From Leucobacter sp. G161 (GTDB lineage Bacteria; Actinomycetota; Actinomycetes; Actinomycetales; Microbacteriaceae), in NCBI RefSeq assembly GCF_001482305.1, contig NZ_LOHP01000068.1, positions 1-60,081 on the forward strand: 60,081 bases of DNA, written 5' to 3'. Below are positions 26,406 to 35,082 of this stretch, in pieces. Every line of letters starts with the position of its first letter. The first letter of the stretch is position 1. A model generated the notes under the pieces. That model saw only the letters and a list, made by a program, of their open reading frames with translations, had not been told where the DNA came from and did no database searches. A program made the translations under genes and the position numbers.

Positions 26406-27128
26406 GTGGACGTACGCGTCTTCGACGATTCCGCATCGCTCGGCCGGTTTGCCGCCGAGCACGTGCTCGAAGCCATCTCGGCTCGACCGGATGCGGTGAT
26501 CGGTCTTGCCACCGGATCCTCTCCCCTCTCGATATACAACGCTTGGGCAGAGCTTGCTCGCGAGCGTGAGCTCAACCTGTCGGGGGTGCGATGTTTCGCG
26601 CTTGACGAGTACGCCGGGATTGATCCCGAACATCAGGAAAGCTATCGCACGGTCATCACCAACACCGTCGTGGGGCCGGTTGGCCTCACGCCGGAACTGG
26701 TGCATGTGCCGGCAACGGTCGCGTCGGCCGCTGCGGCCTCCGCATACGAGGAAGCAATTGCCGCTGCCGGAGGCGTTGACCTGCAGATTCTCGGGATCGG
26801 TCGCAACGGTCACCTGGGATTTAACGAGCCGGGTTCGCCGTTCGACTCGCGCACGCGCCGTGTCTCGCTCACCCCGGAAACGATCTCGGACAACGCACGG
26901 TTCTTCGGCGCCCCCGAGAATGTCCCAGGCGAGGCAATCACGCAGGGACTCGGCACCATCATGGACGCACGAAAGCTCATTATTGTCGCGATCGGTGAGG
27001 CAAAGGCCAAAGCGGTCGCAGCGGCAATCGCGGGCCCGGTGACCGAGCAGGTGCCGGCGAGCATCGTGCAGCGCCACCCGGACGTTGTCTACGTGCTTGA
27101 TCGCGCAGCCGCGTCGTTGCTCCCCTAA
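26406..27128 (+). CDS. nagB: Glucosamine-6-phosphate deaminase
   Basis: A 240-residue enzyme converting glucosamine-6-phosphate to fructose-6-phosphate and ammonia. It shows VIGLATGSSPLSIYNAW, the catalytic FALDEYAGI, GIGRNGHLGFNEPGSPF and the C-terminal AIAGPVTEQVPASIVQ. GTG start at 26406. The linkage to ppa is tight but no other amino-sugar genes are nearby. A strong hairpin terminator follows at 27136. Confidence 0.94.
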   Translation: MDVRVFDDSASLGRFAAEHVLEAISARPDAVIGLATGSSPLSIYNAWAELARERELNLSGVRCFALDEYAGIDPEHQESYRTVITNTVVGPVGLTPELVHVPATVASAAAASAYEEAIAAAGGVDLQILGIGRNGHLGFNEPGSPFDSRTRRVSLTPETISDNARFFGAPENVPGEAITQGLGTIMDARKLIIVAIGEAKAKAVAAAIAGPVTEQVPASIVQRHPDVVYVLDRAAASLLP

Positions 27129-27135
27129 CACGGGC

Positions 27136-27185
27136 AAAACGGTCATGGGGTCCGAGGCATTTGGCTCGGGCCCCATGACCGTTTT
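27136..27185. terminator. Strong bidirectional Rho-independent terminator
   Basis: A perfect 15-bp stem (27136-27150 with 27171-27185) extends inward by six more pairs, one of them G-U, to an 8-base loop. A-tract on one side and T-tract on the other let it stop both nagB and the convergent cueP gene. Confidence 0.9.
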
Positions 27186-27200
27186 ACTGTCTGTCCCTCG

Positions 27201-27782
27201 CTATGCAGTGAGCTGCATGGTCGTCAGGCAGGTCGGATCCTCGGAACCGGTCGTGACGCGCTGCTCCGCAACGCCCTGTTCGCCGACGATACGCACGTCG
27301 AACACACCGTCACGCGGCAGCCAGATTCCAACGAATCCGTTGTCTGCGGTCGCCGTAATCTCGCTGAGAACGACCTCGCCCGTCTCAGCATCGGTGACGG
27401 CGAGCTCGATCGGCGTGTTCTGGAGTTCACCGAGGCAGGTCGTCAGGCTGTGGAAATCACAGGGATGGGTCTGAGTCACATACGGTGCAATCGACAGGTA
27501 GAAATCACTGTCGTCGATCGGCAGAGTCACATCTCCCGGCTGCAGCACCAGCTCGTTGGGCCGGACAGAAGCGATGAGGGTATCCGGGCTCGGACGGCTG
27601 GTCACCGCGAGGGTGTCGAGCCCCTCGATGATCGACTTCGCATCGCTCGTGTCGATGCCGAGCTGGGCGATCTGTTCGACCGCCGGAGGCGGCTCTTCGG
27701 CTGCAGGAGTCTGCGCTGACGCGCAACCGGTGAGCAGGAGTGCTGCGGCCAGCAGCGGAAGTAAAGCGGATCGTATACCCAT
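27201..27782 (-). CDS. cueP: CueP-family copper-binding lipoprotein
   Basis: A 193-residue exported lipoprotein of the CueP family, copper-binding proteins known from Salmonella. Lipobox LLTGC places Cys at about residue 20. The family core is clear: HPCDFHSLTTCLGELQNTPI, the NGFVGIWLPRDG segment and the terminal DPTCLTTMQL, so all three conserved copper cysteines are present. ATG at 27782 lies inside a CsoR-like operator and just after a -10-like TATACC, so the mRNA may be leaderless. It converges on nagB with a shared terminator. Confidence 0.88.
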   Translation of the reverse strand: MGIRSALLPLLAAALLLTGCASAQTPAAEEPPPAVEQIAQLGIDTSDAKSIIEGLDTLAVTSRPSPDTLIASVRPNELVLQPGDVTLPIDDSDFYLSIAPYVTQTHPCDFHSLTTCLGELQNTPIELAVTDAETGEVVLSEITATADNGFVGIWLPRDGVFDVRIVGEQGVAEQRVTTGSEDPTCLTTMQLTA

Positions 27783-27791
27783 AGTGGGTAT
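27775..27791 (-). promoter_or_regulatory. CsoR-like copper operator over the cueP start
   Basis: ATACCC-atagt-GGGTAT is a 17-bp dyad of the form bound by CsoR-type copper repressors (TACCC-N5-GGGTA). On the cueP strand a possible promoter TTAGCC - 17 bases - TATACC ends 4 bases before the ATG, so operator, -10 element and start codon overlap. Confidence 0.65.
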
Positions 27792-27892
27792 ATTCGCAGA
27801 GCCCGCCGAGGCTAACCTGGGCGCTGGCTGAGCGAACGCGAATCCGCCTCACTCTCGGCAACTGACTCGAGTACAGCTACCGATATGCAAAG

Positions 27893-27926
27893 CAAAAGGG
27901 TGCCATCCGAAATCGGACGACACCCT
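27893..27926 (-). terminator. Rho-independent terminator of the cold-shock gene
   Basis: A 14-base arm pair (27897-27910 with 27913-27926, two mismatches) followed on the minus strand by TTTTGCTTT. It lies 14 bases beyond the cold-shock stop codon. Confidence 0.85.
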
Positions 27927-27940
27927 CTTGGAAGAGCTGC

Positions 27941-28147
27941 TTAGGACAGCTTGCGGATGTTCACGGCCTGCGGGCCGCGAGCGCCATCCTCGGTGTCGAA
28001 CTCGACCTGCTGGTTCTCTTCGAGGTCGCGGCGGCCGCTTCCCTCGATTGCGCTGAAGTGCGCGAAGAGATCTGCTGAGCCATCGTCGGGTGCGATGAAC
28101 CCGTAGCCCTTTTCACTGTTGAACCACTTGACGGTGCCGGTTGCCAT
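27941..28147 (-). CDS. Cold-shock domain protein
   Basis: A 68-residue single cold-shock domain protein, an RNA chaperone. RNP1 is KGYGFI within [19 protein letters not shown], and RNP2 is DLFAHFSAI. The ATG at 28147 has AAAGGAA upstream. The frame is open further 5' but the family always starts at MA.GTVKWF. Monocistronic, with its own terminator. Confidence 0.97.
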   Translation of the reverse strand: MATGTVKWFNSEKGYGFIAPDDGSADLFAHFSAIEGSGRRDLEENQQVEFDTEDGARGPQAVNIRKLS

Positions 28148-28470
28148 GAGAGCATTCCTTTGTGATGCGGAGCCGCCTATGCGGCTCGTAATGGTCGCGC
28201 GAATGCGCGGATTGAACTTATCAGCGGGACAGCCCGGGGAAACACACCAGCGGCTGTGAGACACTGAGGCGAAGCAATCGGAAAGAAAGCGCCGATATCT
28301 GTAACCCTACCGCACTACCGCCTAAAACGCTGCTGAAGCAAATTTCGTGATAAATCCTTAACTTTTGCATTCGCCTTGAAATCGCTAGATCACTACTCAT
28401 TCTGAGCGCGTTTCGCCCGGAATCACCGCTCCACTGAGTAAGTGTCAGCGGGTATCGGTAGCGTTAGGGA
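28148..28470. other. 323-base divergent control region (cold-shock gene / polymerase-like gene)
   Basis: No gene seen. The minus-strand half would carry the promoter and a long 5' leader for the cold-shock gene, as usual for this family. It is locally A+T-rich around 28340-28380. No convincing -10/-35 pair could be assigned. The polymerase-like gene begins at a GTG preceded by TTAGGGA. Confidence 0.5.
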
Positions 28471-30225
28471 GTGCCATCAGATACCAGCGAACGCCCGACG
28501 CACTGGTGCGTACTCGGGCGTGGTCCCAGTGGCGATCTCGAGGCAGTTCGACTTGCCTCCGACGGGTCCAGGCTCGGTTCGACTGCACTCTCGCAGCCAG
28601 AGCTTGCCGGTTTTGTCGAGCGGCTCGAAGCGACTCACGCTCCCCGCTGGGTGTGGCACAGCACCTCAGCCCGCTACGCGGATCTGCTTTCCGCAGGCGT
28701 TCGGATCGAACGCTGCCACGACCTGCGCCTGAGCCACCAGATCCTGCGACACTCCTCGTATGTTCGAGATCGGTCGGTCTTCCTCGCAGCTCAGGAGTGG
28801 TGCTTTGATGTGCAAGCACCAGAGCCGTCCCCGCCCGCCGCGTCTCCAGCGCTGTTTGACTTCGAAGTCACACCGCCAAGCGTCGGCGCGCCAGACACCA
28901 TCGCTGAGGCGCTCGCCGAGTTCGCGAGGCAGCGCGTCGCTGTCACAGCATCGAGCCACCCCGGCAGGCTCTCGCTCCTCCTCGCAGCCGAGTCCGCGGG
29001 GGCCCTCATCGCCGTGGAGCTCGCCACTGCCGGGGTGCCGTGGGACGCTGCGGAGCACGACCGTATCCTGAGTGAGGCGCTCGGTCCCCGCCCCGCGGGA
29101 GTATTCGAGAAACCAATCAAGCTCGCAGAGGCGGGCGAACGCGTGCGCGAAGCCCTTGGCGATACGACCGCGGCGATCGATTCGCCGCCGAAACTCTTGC
29201 GAGCGCTCCGTGCAGCCGGAGTCGAAGTGTCATCCACCTCACAGTGGGAGCTTGCCGAGCATGATCACCCCGTCATCGCACCGCTTCTCACCTACAAGAA
29301 ACTCGCTCGCCTCCTCTCCGCCAACGGCTGGAGCTGGATTGATGAGTGGGTGCATGACGGTCGCTACCGCCCGGTGTACGTTCCTGGTGGTGTGGTGACA
29401 GGCCGGTGGGCGTCGAGCGGTGGCGGCGCGCTCCAGCTCCCGCGGTTGCTGCGCCCAGCGCTCCGCGCTGACCCCGGCTGGAAGCTCGTGACGGCCGACG
29501 TCTCACAGCTGGAGCCCCGCGTACTTGCCGCGATGTCCGGGGACCGCGCTATGGCTGCGGCTGGCCGCGGAAAGGATCTCTACTCTGGCATCGTCGAGAG
29601 TGGCTCGATCGCGAGCCGCGCAGACGCGAAGCTCGCCATGCTCGGCGCGATGTACGGCGCCACCTCTGGCGAGAGCGGCCGCTTGGTACCAACACTGCGA
29701 CGTGTCTTCCCGGCGGCGATGCGGCTTGTGGATCAGGCTGCTGACACCGGTGAACGAGGCGGCACTGTTACGACGTGGCTCGGGAGGTCCTCCCCCACAG
29801 CGGAAGTCGAGTGGCAAGCAATGCAAGCGGCAGCGAGCCTCCCGGACGCCACGCGCCGCGACGAGGAGGCCGCGCGGCGCGCGGCCAGAGACCGCGGCAG
29901 ATTTACGCGGAACTTCATCGTGCAGGGCACGGCTGCCGAATGGGCGCTCGCATGGCTCGCAGAGATCCGGAGACGACTTGCGGCGTTCGATCCTGTCGAG
30001 CCAGCACACACCGCGTACCAGTCTGGTCCGGTGTTTGCCGGACTCCCACATCTCGCGTTCTTCCTGCACGATGAAATCATTGTCCACACGCCAGCAGTGC
30101 ACGCCGACGCCGTCGCCGCAGCCGTCACCGAGTCTGCGTATGCGGCAGCACGGCTCCTCTTCGGTGATGGCGCTGTCGATTTCCTGCTCGATCTGCAGAT
30201 CTCCGACCGCGCCGTCAAAGCCTGA
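28471..30225 (+). CDS. DNA polymerase I-like protein (bifunctional 3'-5' exonuclease/polymerase annotation family)
   Basis: A 584-residue family A polymerase-like protein, much shorter than PolA because it has no 5' nuclease domain. The polymerase core shows motif A, VTADVSQLEPRVLAAMSGD (about residue 341), a motif B region DAKLAMLGAMYGATSGESG, FIVQGTAAEWALAWLAEI, and motif C FFLHDEIIVHTP. The N-terminal ~190 residues take the place of the exonuclease domain but lack obvious DEDD residues. Such second PolA-like proteins are widespread in actinobacteria; their role is unclear and DNA repair is a guess. GTG start at 28471. Confidence 0.88.
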   Translation: MPSDTSERPTHWCVLGRGPSGDLEAVRLASDGSRLGSTALSQPELAGFVERLEATHAPRWVWHSTSARYADLLSAGVRIERCHDLRLSHQILRHSSYVRDRSVFLAAQEWCFDVQAPEPSPPAASPALFDFEVTPPSVGAPDTIAEALAEFARQRVAVTASSHPGRLSLLLAAESAGALIAVELATAGVPWDAAEHDRILSEALGPRPAGVFEKPIKLAEAGERVREALGDTTAAIDSPPKLLRALRAAGVEVSSTSQWELAEHDHPVIAPLLTYKKLARLLSANGWSWIDEWVHDGRYRPVYVPGGVVTGRWASSGGGALQLPRLLRPALRADPGWKLVTADVSQLEPRVLAAMSGDRAMAAAGRGKDLYSGIVESGSIASRADAKLAMLGAMYGATSGESGRLVPTLRRVFPAAMRLVDQAADTGERGGTVTTWLGRSSPTAEVEWQAMQAAASLPDATRRDEEAARRAARDRGRFTRNFIVQGTAAEWALAWLAEIRRRLAAFDPVEPAHTAYQSGPVFAGLPHLAFFLHDEIIVHTPAVHADAVAAAVTESAYAAARLLFGDGAVDFLLDLQISDRAVKA

Positions 30226-30573
30226 CGGATGTCACGCGGCTGCCTGCACGAAACCCGCACAACGATCCCGATTGAGATGAGTGCACAGGGGTGCGAAGCC
30301 CCGCAGAACACTCGGCGAGTTCATTCGTGGGCTCACTCTCCACACTGCCAAGAAATCTTGGCGCTGTCGGTCTCACCATCGGGTATCGTCCTGCTGCCCA
30401 TTCGACGGCAGTACTCACGTTCATCCCTGAGTGGCTCCCCAGAGGGCCCAATGAATCCTTTGAGTGTGGTGTTTCGAGACGCATGAGTATAGGATCCGAC
30501 TAGGGCTGAGTATCCGGGGCTTTCCTCACTGTGTTGCAGGAAACAACCGGCTGGCCCGGAAGGGGGTGACGGT
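30226..30573. other. 348-base intergenic region upstream of the LuxR-type regulator
   Basis: No gene seen. It holds a 16-bp palindrome GCCAAGA-aa-TCTTGGC (30347-30362) and a possible -10 TAGGAT (30490-30495) without a convincing -35. A GAAGGGGG ribosome site stands just before the ATG at 30574. The palindrome could be an operator or part of the polymerase gene's terminator. Confidence 0.45.
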
Positions 30574-33171
30574 ATGCGCGCAAAAGAATTGGACAAGCTC
30601 GTTGAGCATCTCCAGCGCAGGGACACGGTGCGTCTCGTTGCTGGGCGCGAGTACGGGGCAACGAGTTTGCTCGACGAACTCGAGGCAACGCTGATCACGC
30701 TTGGTTTCTCCGTCGTCCGCATCACCGGCGCACCCTCGCCGACCGAAGTGCGATTCGCCGCGATCCGTCAAGCACTCCTGGCGGCCGACCGAATTCCGCC
30801 GCAGGCCTCCCAAGACGAGGTGAGAGACATTCTTGCCGTCGAACTCAGTCGCACCCCCAACACGGTGCTACTCATCGACGATGCAGAACTCCTTGACATC
30901 CCCTCCGCGCAGGTGCTCGCCCCACTGTTCGATCGAATGAAACTTGCCGGAGTCTTTGTGAGCGTTCCGTTCACCCAGCTCACCCCCGAGCAACGTGTCG
31001 TGTCTCGTATTCTGCGAGCCGATGCACGGGTCGATCTCAATGCCCTCACCTTCGAGCAGGTCGGGGTTCTCGCCGAGACCCTTCTCGACGCCCCGGTCAG
31101 TCCCGCCGTCACCTCCGAAGTATTCTCGATGTCGTCCGGTATCACGGGCGTGGCCTCTGAGATTTTGCGCACCGCGCGCGCGACCGGCAAGATTCGACGC
31201 GACGGCAACCGGTGGACCCTGTCCGAGGGAGACCTCTGGAACCCCCATCTCGAGGAGAGCATTGAGCGCCTTCTTGCTCCCATAGAGAACACGGCGCTGC
31301 GGCTGTTGCATGCGCTCGCCTTCGTGGGAAGCCTCACCGCAGAGGATCTCCACGACTTCGATCCCAGTTCCGCCGAGAGCCTCACGAGAAGTGGCCTCAT
31401 CACAACGTTCAAAGACCCACAGGGTGTCTCGCGTGTATCTCCACGTCCCGCCTTGATCGCAGACTATTTTCGCCAGCGCCCGTTCGATCTCCTGAGCATG
31501 GCCGCAACAGACCTGTTAGAGGGTTTGGCCGCGAAGCGCGTTGACGGGCCACCCCGCGTCGCTCGTCCGAAACTCAAACTCGACGCACACGTGCGGCATT
31601 CCGACACCGCAGAGACCCACAACGCTGGGCTGTCCCGGTATCTTCGGGAGGAGAATGAGCAGCGGCTCGCCGTTGCCGCACGGGAGTGGCGTCGCCATCA
31701 CGACACACCGCGAGCGATCATCTATCTCGAGACACTCTTGCAGTCGGGAAGGTACGTGTCGACCGCCGTGGGCGTGCTCGAACGCACCCCGTCCGACGAC
31801 GCGAGCGGACCCGAGCTCCTGCAGCTCGCGCTCCACGAGCACATCCTCCAGCGGGAGGCATCGGCTCCGCAAACGCTGCACTCGCTCACGCTGCGCCGGC
31901 ACCACCCTGGCTACGCCGTCGCCCTCGACGCCTATGAAATCTATCTGAGGTTCTGTGACGAGGGCAGGGTAGCGAGCGTCGAGGAGTGGCTACAGGACCC
32001 CGGCGACGATCCGGTCGGTTTCTGCACAACGATCGCCGAGTACATCAGAGTGATGTCAGGAGAGTTGCTCGAGCAGTTGGCTCCCTCACCGCCGGTTGAT
32101 GCGCCCCCGTTCCAACACGTCGTGGTCGAGCAAAGTCGCCTGGTCTTGTTTATCAGGCAGGCGGTGAGCAACGACGAGCTCGAGGATCTCCTGTCTGACC
32201 CGCTCCATCTTGGGCCAGGCGAGGACCCAGTGCCGTTCCTCGTGAACTCCTACGTGCGCTCGCAGATGTTGCTAGGGCTGGGGAGAGTGAGCGAGGCCCG
32301 CCACACGCTCAGCCAGGCGCTCTCACTCGGCGACTTCGATCTTCGCTACGCGGTCCTCTACGCAGCGATGCTGCGCTGGTCTGCGTTCTTGCACTTCCGG
32401 GAGGGGCGTGCCGATATTGCACAGTCGCTCCTCCGCGAGAGTCAGGATTACGCTGCGGTCAGGGGGCCGATGCCAGGCATGCGGCCGGAGTTCGGCGACG
32501 CGCTCAGCGTCCTGCTCAGCGGCGACCGCGCCGCAGCTGGCGCCGCGTTCCTTGCGGAGGCGAACACTTGCTACGAGCTGTCCTTCTTCGATGCGGCCTG
32601 GAACACCGCGCGGTTCGCGTTCCAACTCAACCCGGGTGAGGAAGCGCTCGAACTCATCGAGCGGCTCAGCAGAGAGCCCTCGCAAGCGTGGATTACGCCC
32701 CTCGTCGAGTTCGCGCGCTCGGCGATCCGGCAGGATCCGAGCATTTCGATCTACGTCTCGCGCTTCCGGACGCTTCCCGAGCTCATCGCCGCGGCTGATT
32801 TTCTCGACGACATCGGATTCGCGCATCGGGCACGCGGTACCGAAGTCGACCCAGAGTTCGCGCAGGCGTACGCAGAAGCGCGTGACACACTGCATATCTC
32901 CCGCGAGCCGCTCAGCCGTGTGACTTTCCGCCACTCCCCGTTGCCGGTCGACAACTTGACCCCGCGGGAGCGAGAAATTGCGCCGCTCACCGCGACGCTG
33001 AGTAACCGTGAAATAGCGGACCGCCTCACACTCAGCATTCGAACCGTCGAGAACCACATAGCGCGCTCGATGAAGAAGCTCGGTCTCACCTCACGGGCCG
33101 ACCTCAGCGCCGCGCTCGCGGCCTCCGCTAAACCCGGTAGTGGGGCTCAGCAGTTCCGTTCGCATAGCTAA
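30574..33171 (+). CDS. Large LuxR-family regulator with STAND-like N-terminal module
   Basis: An 865-residue LAL-type regulator. The N-terminal ~300 residues look like an AAA/STAND domain: VRLVAGREYGATSLLDELE in the P-loop position and TVLLIDDAELLD as Walker B. The P-loop lacks the usual lysine (GREYGATS instead of GxxxxGKS), so nucleotide binding may be lost. The middle is helical-repeat-like. The C-terminus is a LuxR HTH, LTPREREIAPLTATLSNREIADRLTLSIRTVENHI (first residues about 805-840). It stands alone; no target is obvious nearby. The ATG has GAAGGGGG upstream. Confidence 0.88.
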   Translation: MRAKELDKLVEHLQRRDTVRLVAGREYGATSLLDELEATLITLGFSVVRITGAPSPTEVRFAAIRQALLAADRIPPQASQDEVRDILAVELSRTPNTVLLIDDAELLDIPSAQVLAPLFDRMKLAGVFVSVPFTQLTPEQRVVSRILRADARVDLNALTFEQVGVLAETLLDAPVSPAVTSEVFSMSSGITGVASEILRTARATGKIRRDGNRWTLSEGDLWNPHLEESIERLLAPIENTALRLLHALAFVGSLTAEDLHDFDPSSAESLTRSGLITTFKDPQGVSRVSPRPALIADYFRQRPFDLLSMAATDLLEGLAAKRVDGPPRVARPKLKLDAHVRHSDTAETHNAGLSRYLREENEQRLAVAAREWRRHHDTPRAIIYLETLLQSGRYVSTAVGVLERTPSDDASGPELLQLALHEHILQREASAPQTLHSLTLRRHHPGYAVALDAYEIYLRFCDEGRVASVEEWLQDPGDDPVGFCTTIAEYIRVMSGELLEQLAPSPPVDAPPFQHVVVEQSRLVLFIRQAVSNDELEDLLSDPLHLGPGEDPVPFLVNSYVRSQMLLGLGRVSEARHTLSQALSLGDFDLRYAVLYAAMLRWSAFLHFREGRADIAQSLLRESQDYAAVRGPMPGMRPEFGDALSVLLSGDRAAAGAAFLAEANTCYELSFFDAAWNTARFAFQLNPGEEALELIERLSREPSQAWITPLVEFARSAIRQDPSISIYVSRFRTLPELIAAADFLDDIGFAHRARGTEVDPEFAQAYAEARDTLHISREPLSRVTFRHSPLPVDNLTPREREIAPLTATLSNREIADRLTLSIRTVENHIARSMKKLGLTSRADLSAALAASAKPGSGAQQFRSHS

Positions 33172-33403
33172 CAAAACGCTGCCTCGCTGCTGCGACGTCT
33201 CGTTCACTGTGAAAACATGTAGGCCACGATCAGGAATACTCACAACGTGGCCAGCCCGACTACCTAGTACTCAGTCGCCACCGCGCTGAAAGCGAAGATC
33301 ACTACGCAAACACGCAAGAATTCCACGCAAACAGGGTATGTTTCCCCCCTCCCCTGACTCATCCACCGTAGAGTCATACGTAGCCCGGTCAATGACGCAG
33401 GGC

Positions 33404-33454
33404 TGTTCATAGCAATGAAGATACCTTCCCCCAAATTCGGTATCGCTATGAACA
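33404..33454. repeat. Inverted repeat, 10-bp arms with an inner 5-bp pair
   Basis: TGTTCATAGC (33404-33413) pairs with GCTATGAACA (33445-33454), and ATACC (33421-33425) with GGTAT (33439-33443) inside, leaving an asymmetric bulge. The loop contains TTCCCCCA. Confidence 0.7.
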
Positions 33455-33460
33455 AGGTTT

Positions 33461-33523
33461 GATGTGTGGGGAGCGGGCTTCCCCCCATTCGCTTCCCCCA
33501 CATATTGCGACTCCCCACACATC
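33461..33523. repeat. Inverted repeat with 13-bp perfect arms
   Basis: GATGTGTGGGGAG (33461-33473) pairs with CTCCCCACACATC (33511-33523). The 37-base loop has two C-rich TTCCCCC(C)A motifs, and one of them (33490-33503) could compete for the same left arm. Confidence 0.75.
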
Positions 33524-33584
33524 AGGCCGTCTCGCAGGCCTGTAGCCGCGCTCGCACGGAAGCCGCGCAGCGAAGATCAGGGCT

Positions 33585-35048
33585 TCAGCGAACACCCATA
33601 TCGGGGGTTGCGATACCGTACTCGTTTCTGAGAACCGAACGCGCGGCATACCACCCGACGAGACCGTGAACTCCGGGGCCAGGGGCAGCCGACGAGGAAC
33701 AGAGATAGACCCCCGGTGCCGGAGTGCGCCATGGGTCCGCGGCGACCACGGGCCGGGCGATCAGCTGCCGGAGCGAAACCTCTCCGGCGCTGAAGTCACC
33801 ACCGATGTAATTGTGGTTCTCAACTCCCAGCTCAGCCGCGGTCGTGACCTGATGTGCTGTGACCCGGTCACGGAAGCCCGGGGCAAACCGTTCGATCTGC
33901 GCGAACACTGTCTCGGTGGCATCGCGCGCAGATCCCCGTGGCACATGTGTGTAACTCGTCACGGCGTGCACCCCAGGGGCATTCCGCTGGGCATCAAAAG
34001 AGGCTGTCTGTGCAAGCAGCACGTAGGGGCGCTCTGCGTGTTCGCCGCGGGCAACGGCGCGCTCAGCCGCGGCTATCTCTGCCCGTGTCCCCCCGAGATG
34101 CACCGTCGGCGCTTCCGCAACCCGCGGGTCACGCCACGGAATCGGGCCGTCCAGCACGAAGTCAACTTTGGTCGCAGCATTGCCGTAGCGAAACCGCTCA
34201 AGCCGGGCCGCGTAGCGAGCTGGGAGCCGCTCTCCGGCGATCCTGGAGAGCGCCCGTGCGGATGTGTCGAACAGCTTCACGTCAAAGCCGTCGAGCTCGC
34301 CAATACCGGTAATCTCGTGCCCGGTTTCGAACCGGCCGCCGTGCGCGAGCACATCTGCCACAAGAGCATCCGTGATGGCCTGTGAACCGCCGACTGGGAC
34401 GGGCCAGCCACTCGCGTGCCCGAGCGCGCCCAGCACGAAGGCGACTCCCGCGTTCGCGAGCCCCGGCATCGGACCGATGTTGTGGGCGGCAACGCCCGCG
34501 ATCAGTGCGGGCGCTGCCGCCTCCCGAAATCGAACGTTCCAGAGTGGCGTGCCCTGTTCGAGCGTGCGCGCCCCAAACGCGGCGGCTGCCAGGAGATCCT
34601 TCGGCCAGCGGAGCAGCGCACCACCGAGCGCCAGATCGATCGCTCCCTCAAGCCGGCGGAGCACTGGCTGGTACAGGCGGGCATATGCCCCGCCATCACG
34701 ACCGAGTTCTGCAACGGTGCGTTCGAGGTCGCGGTAGGCTATCGCGGCCCGGTCGCCGGCTGCGCCATCGAGCGGGTGCGCATAGGAGGCGTCAGGAACC
34801 ACGAAGTCGATCCGCTGATCGAGCTGAAACTCCCGGAAGAACTCCGTTGCGAGCGCCATCGGGTGAATCGCGGAGCACATGTCGTGCAGCACCCCGGGAA
34901 CGATGTGTGATTCCGTCCGGGCGCCACCGCCGAGGGTGCTATTCGTCTCAAAGACCGTGACCGCTACGCCGGCGCGGGCAAGCGTAGCGGCCGCGGCAAG
35001 TCCGTTGGGTCCTGAGCCGACGATGGCCGCACCGTGCGATGACTGCAT
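33585..35048 (-). CDS. Phytoene-desaturase-like NAD(P)/FAD-dependent oxidoreductase
   Basis: A 487-residue FAD-dependent oxidoreductase of the CrtI/PYROXD2-like group. The N-terminal dinucleotide motif is AAIVGSGPNGLAAAATLARAG (first residues about 7-26), then VFETNSTLGGGARTE. The C-terminal FAD motif is AAPGPGVHGLVGWYAARSVL. The frame is open upstream, but ATG at 35048 starts right before the motif. It follows the fatty-acid desaturase gene by 34 bases on the same strand. The substrate is unknown: no other carotenoid genes are in the window, so a carotenoid role should not be assumed. Confidence 0.88.
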   Translation of the reverse strand: MQSSHGAAIVGSGPNGLAAAATLARAGVAVTVFETNSTLGGGARTESHIVPGVLHDMCSAIHPMALATEFFREFQLDQRIDFVVPDASYAHPLDGAAGDRAAIAYRDLERTVAELGRDGGAYARLYQPVLRRLEGAIDLALGGALLRWPKDLLAAAAFGARTLEQGTPLWNVRFREAAAPALIAGVAAHNIGPMPGLANAGVAFVLGALGHASGWPVPVGGSQAITDALVADVLAHGGRFETGHEITGIGELDGFDVKLFDTSARALSRIAGERLPARYAARLERFRYGNAATKVDFVLDGPIPWRDPRVAEAPTVHLGGTRAEIAAAERAVARGEHAERPYVLLAQTASFDAQRNAPGVHAVTSYTHVPRGSARDATETVFAQIERFAPGFRDRVTAHQVTTAAELGVENHNYIGGDFSAGEVSLRQLIARPVVAADPWRTPAPGVYLCSSSAAPGPGVHGLVGWYAARSVLRNEYGIATPDMGVR

Positions 35049-35082
35049 AGCTCCTGAGTGTAGTCGCCGCGGGGAGACCGGA

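Larger units (their letters stand above)
33172..33584. other. 413-base convergent intergenic region with several hairpins
   Basis: No gene supported. It holds an inverted repeat GGCCACG/CGTGGCC (33222-33228, 33246-33252) that may end the LuxR transcript, and two larger inverted repeats at 33404-33454 and 33461-33523 described separately. Local composition is less G+C-rich than in the flanking genes. Confidence 0.55.

Noticed and set aside
30229..30486. Possible 85-codon gene upstream of the LuxR regulator
   Set aside because: No ribosome site, poor codon bias, overlaps promoter-like sequence and a palindrome.
33271..33522. Short open frames inside the 33.2-33.6 kb intergenic region
   Set aside because: They read through the inverted repeats, have no ribosome site, and match no family.
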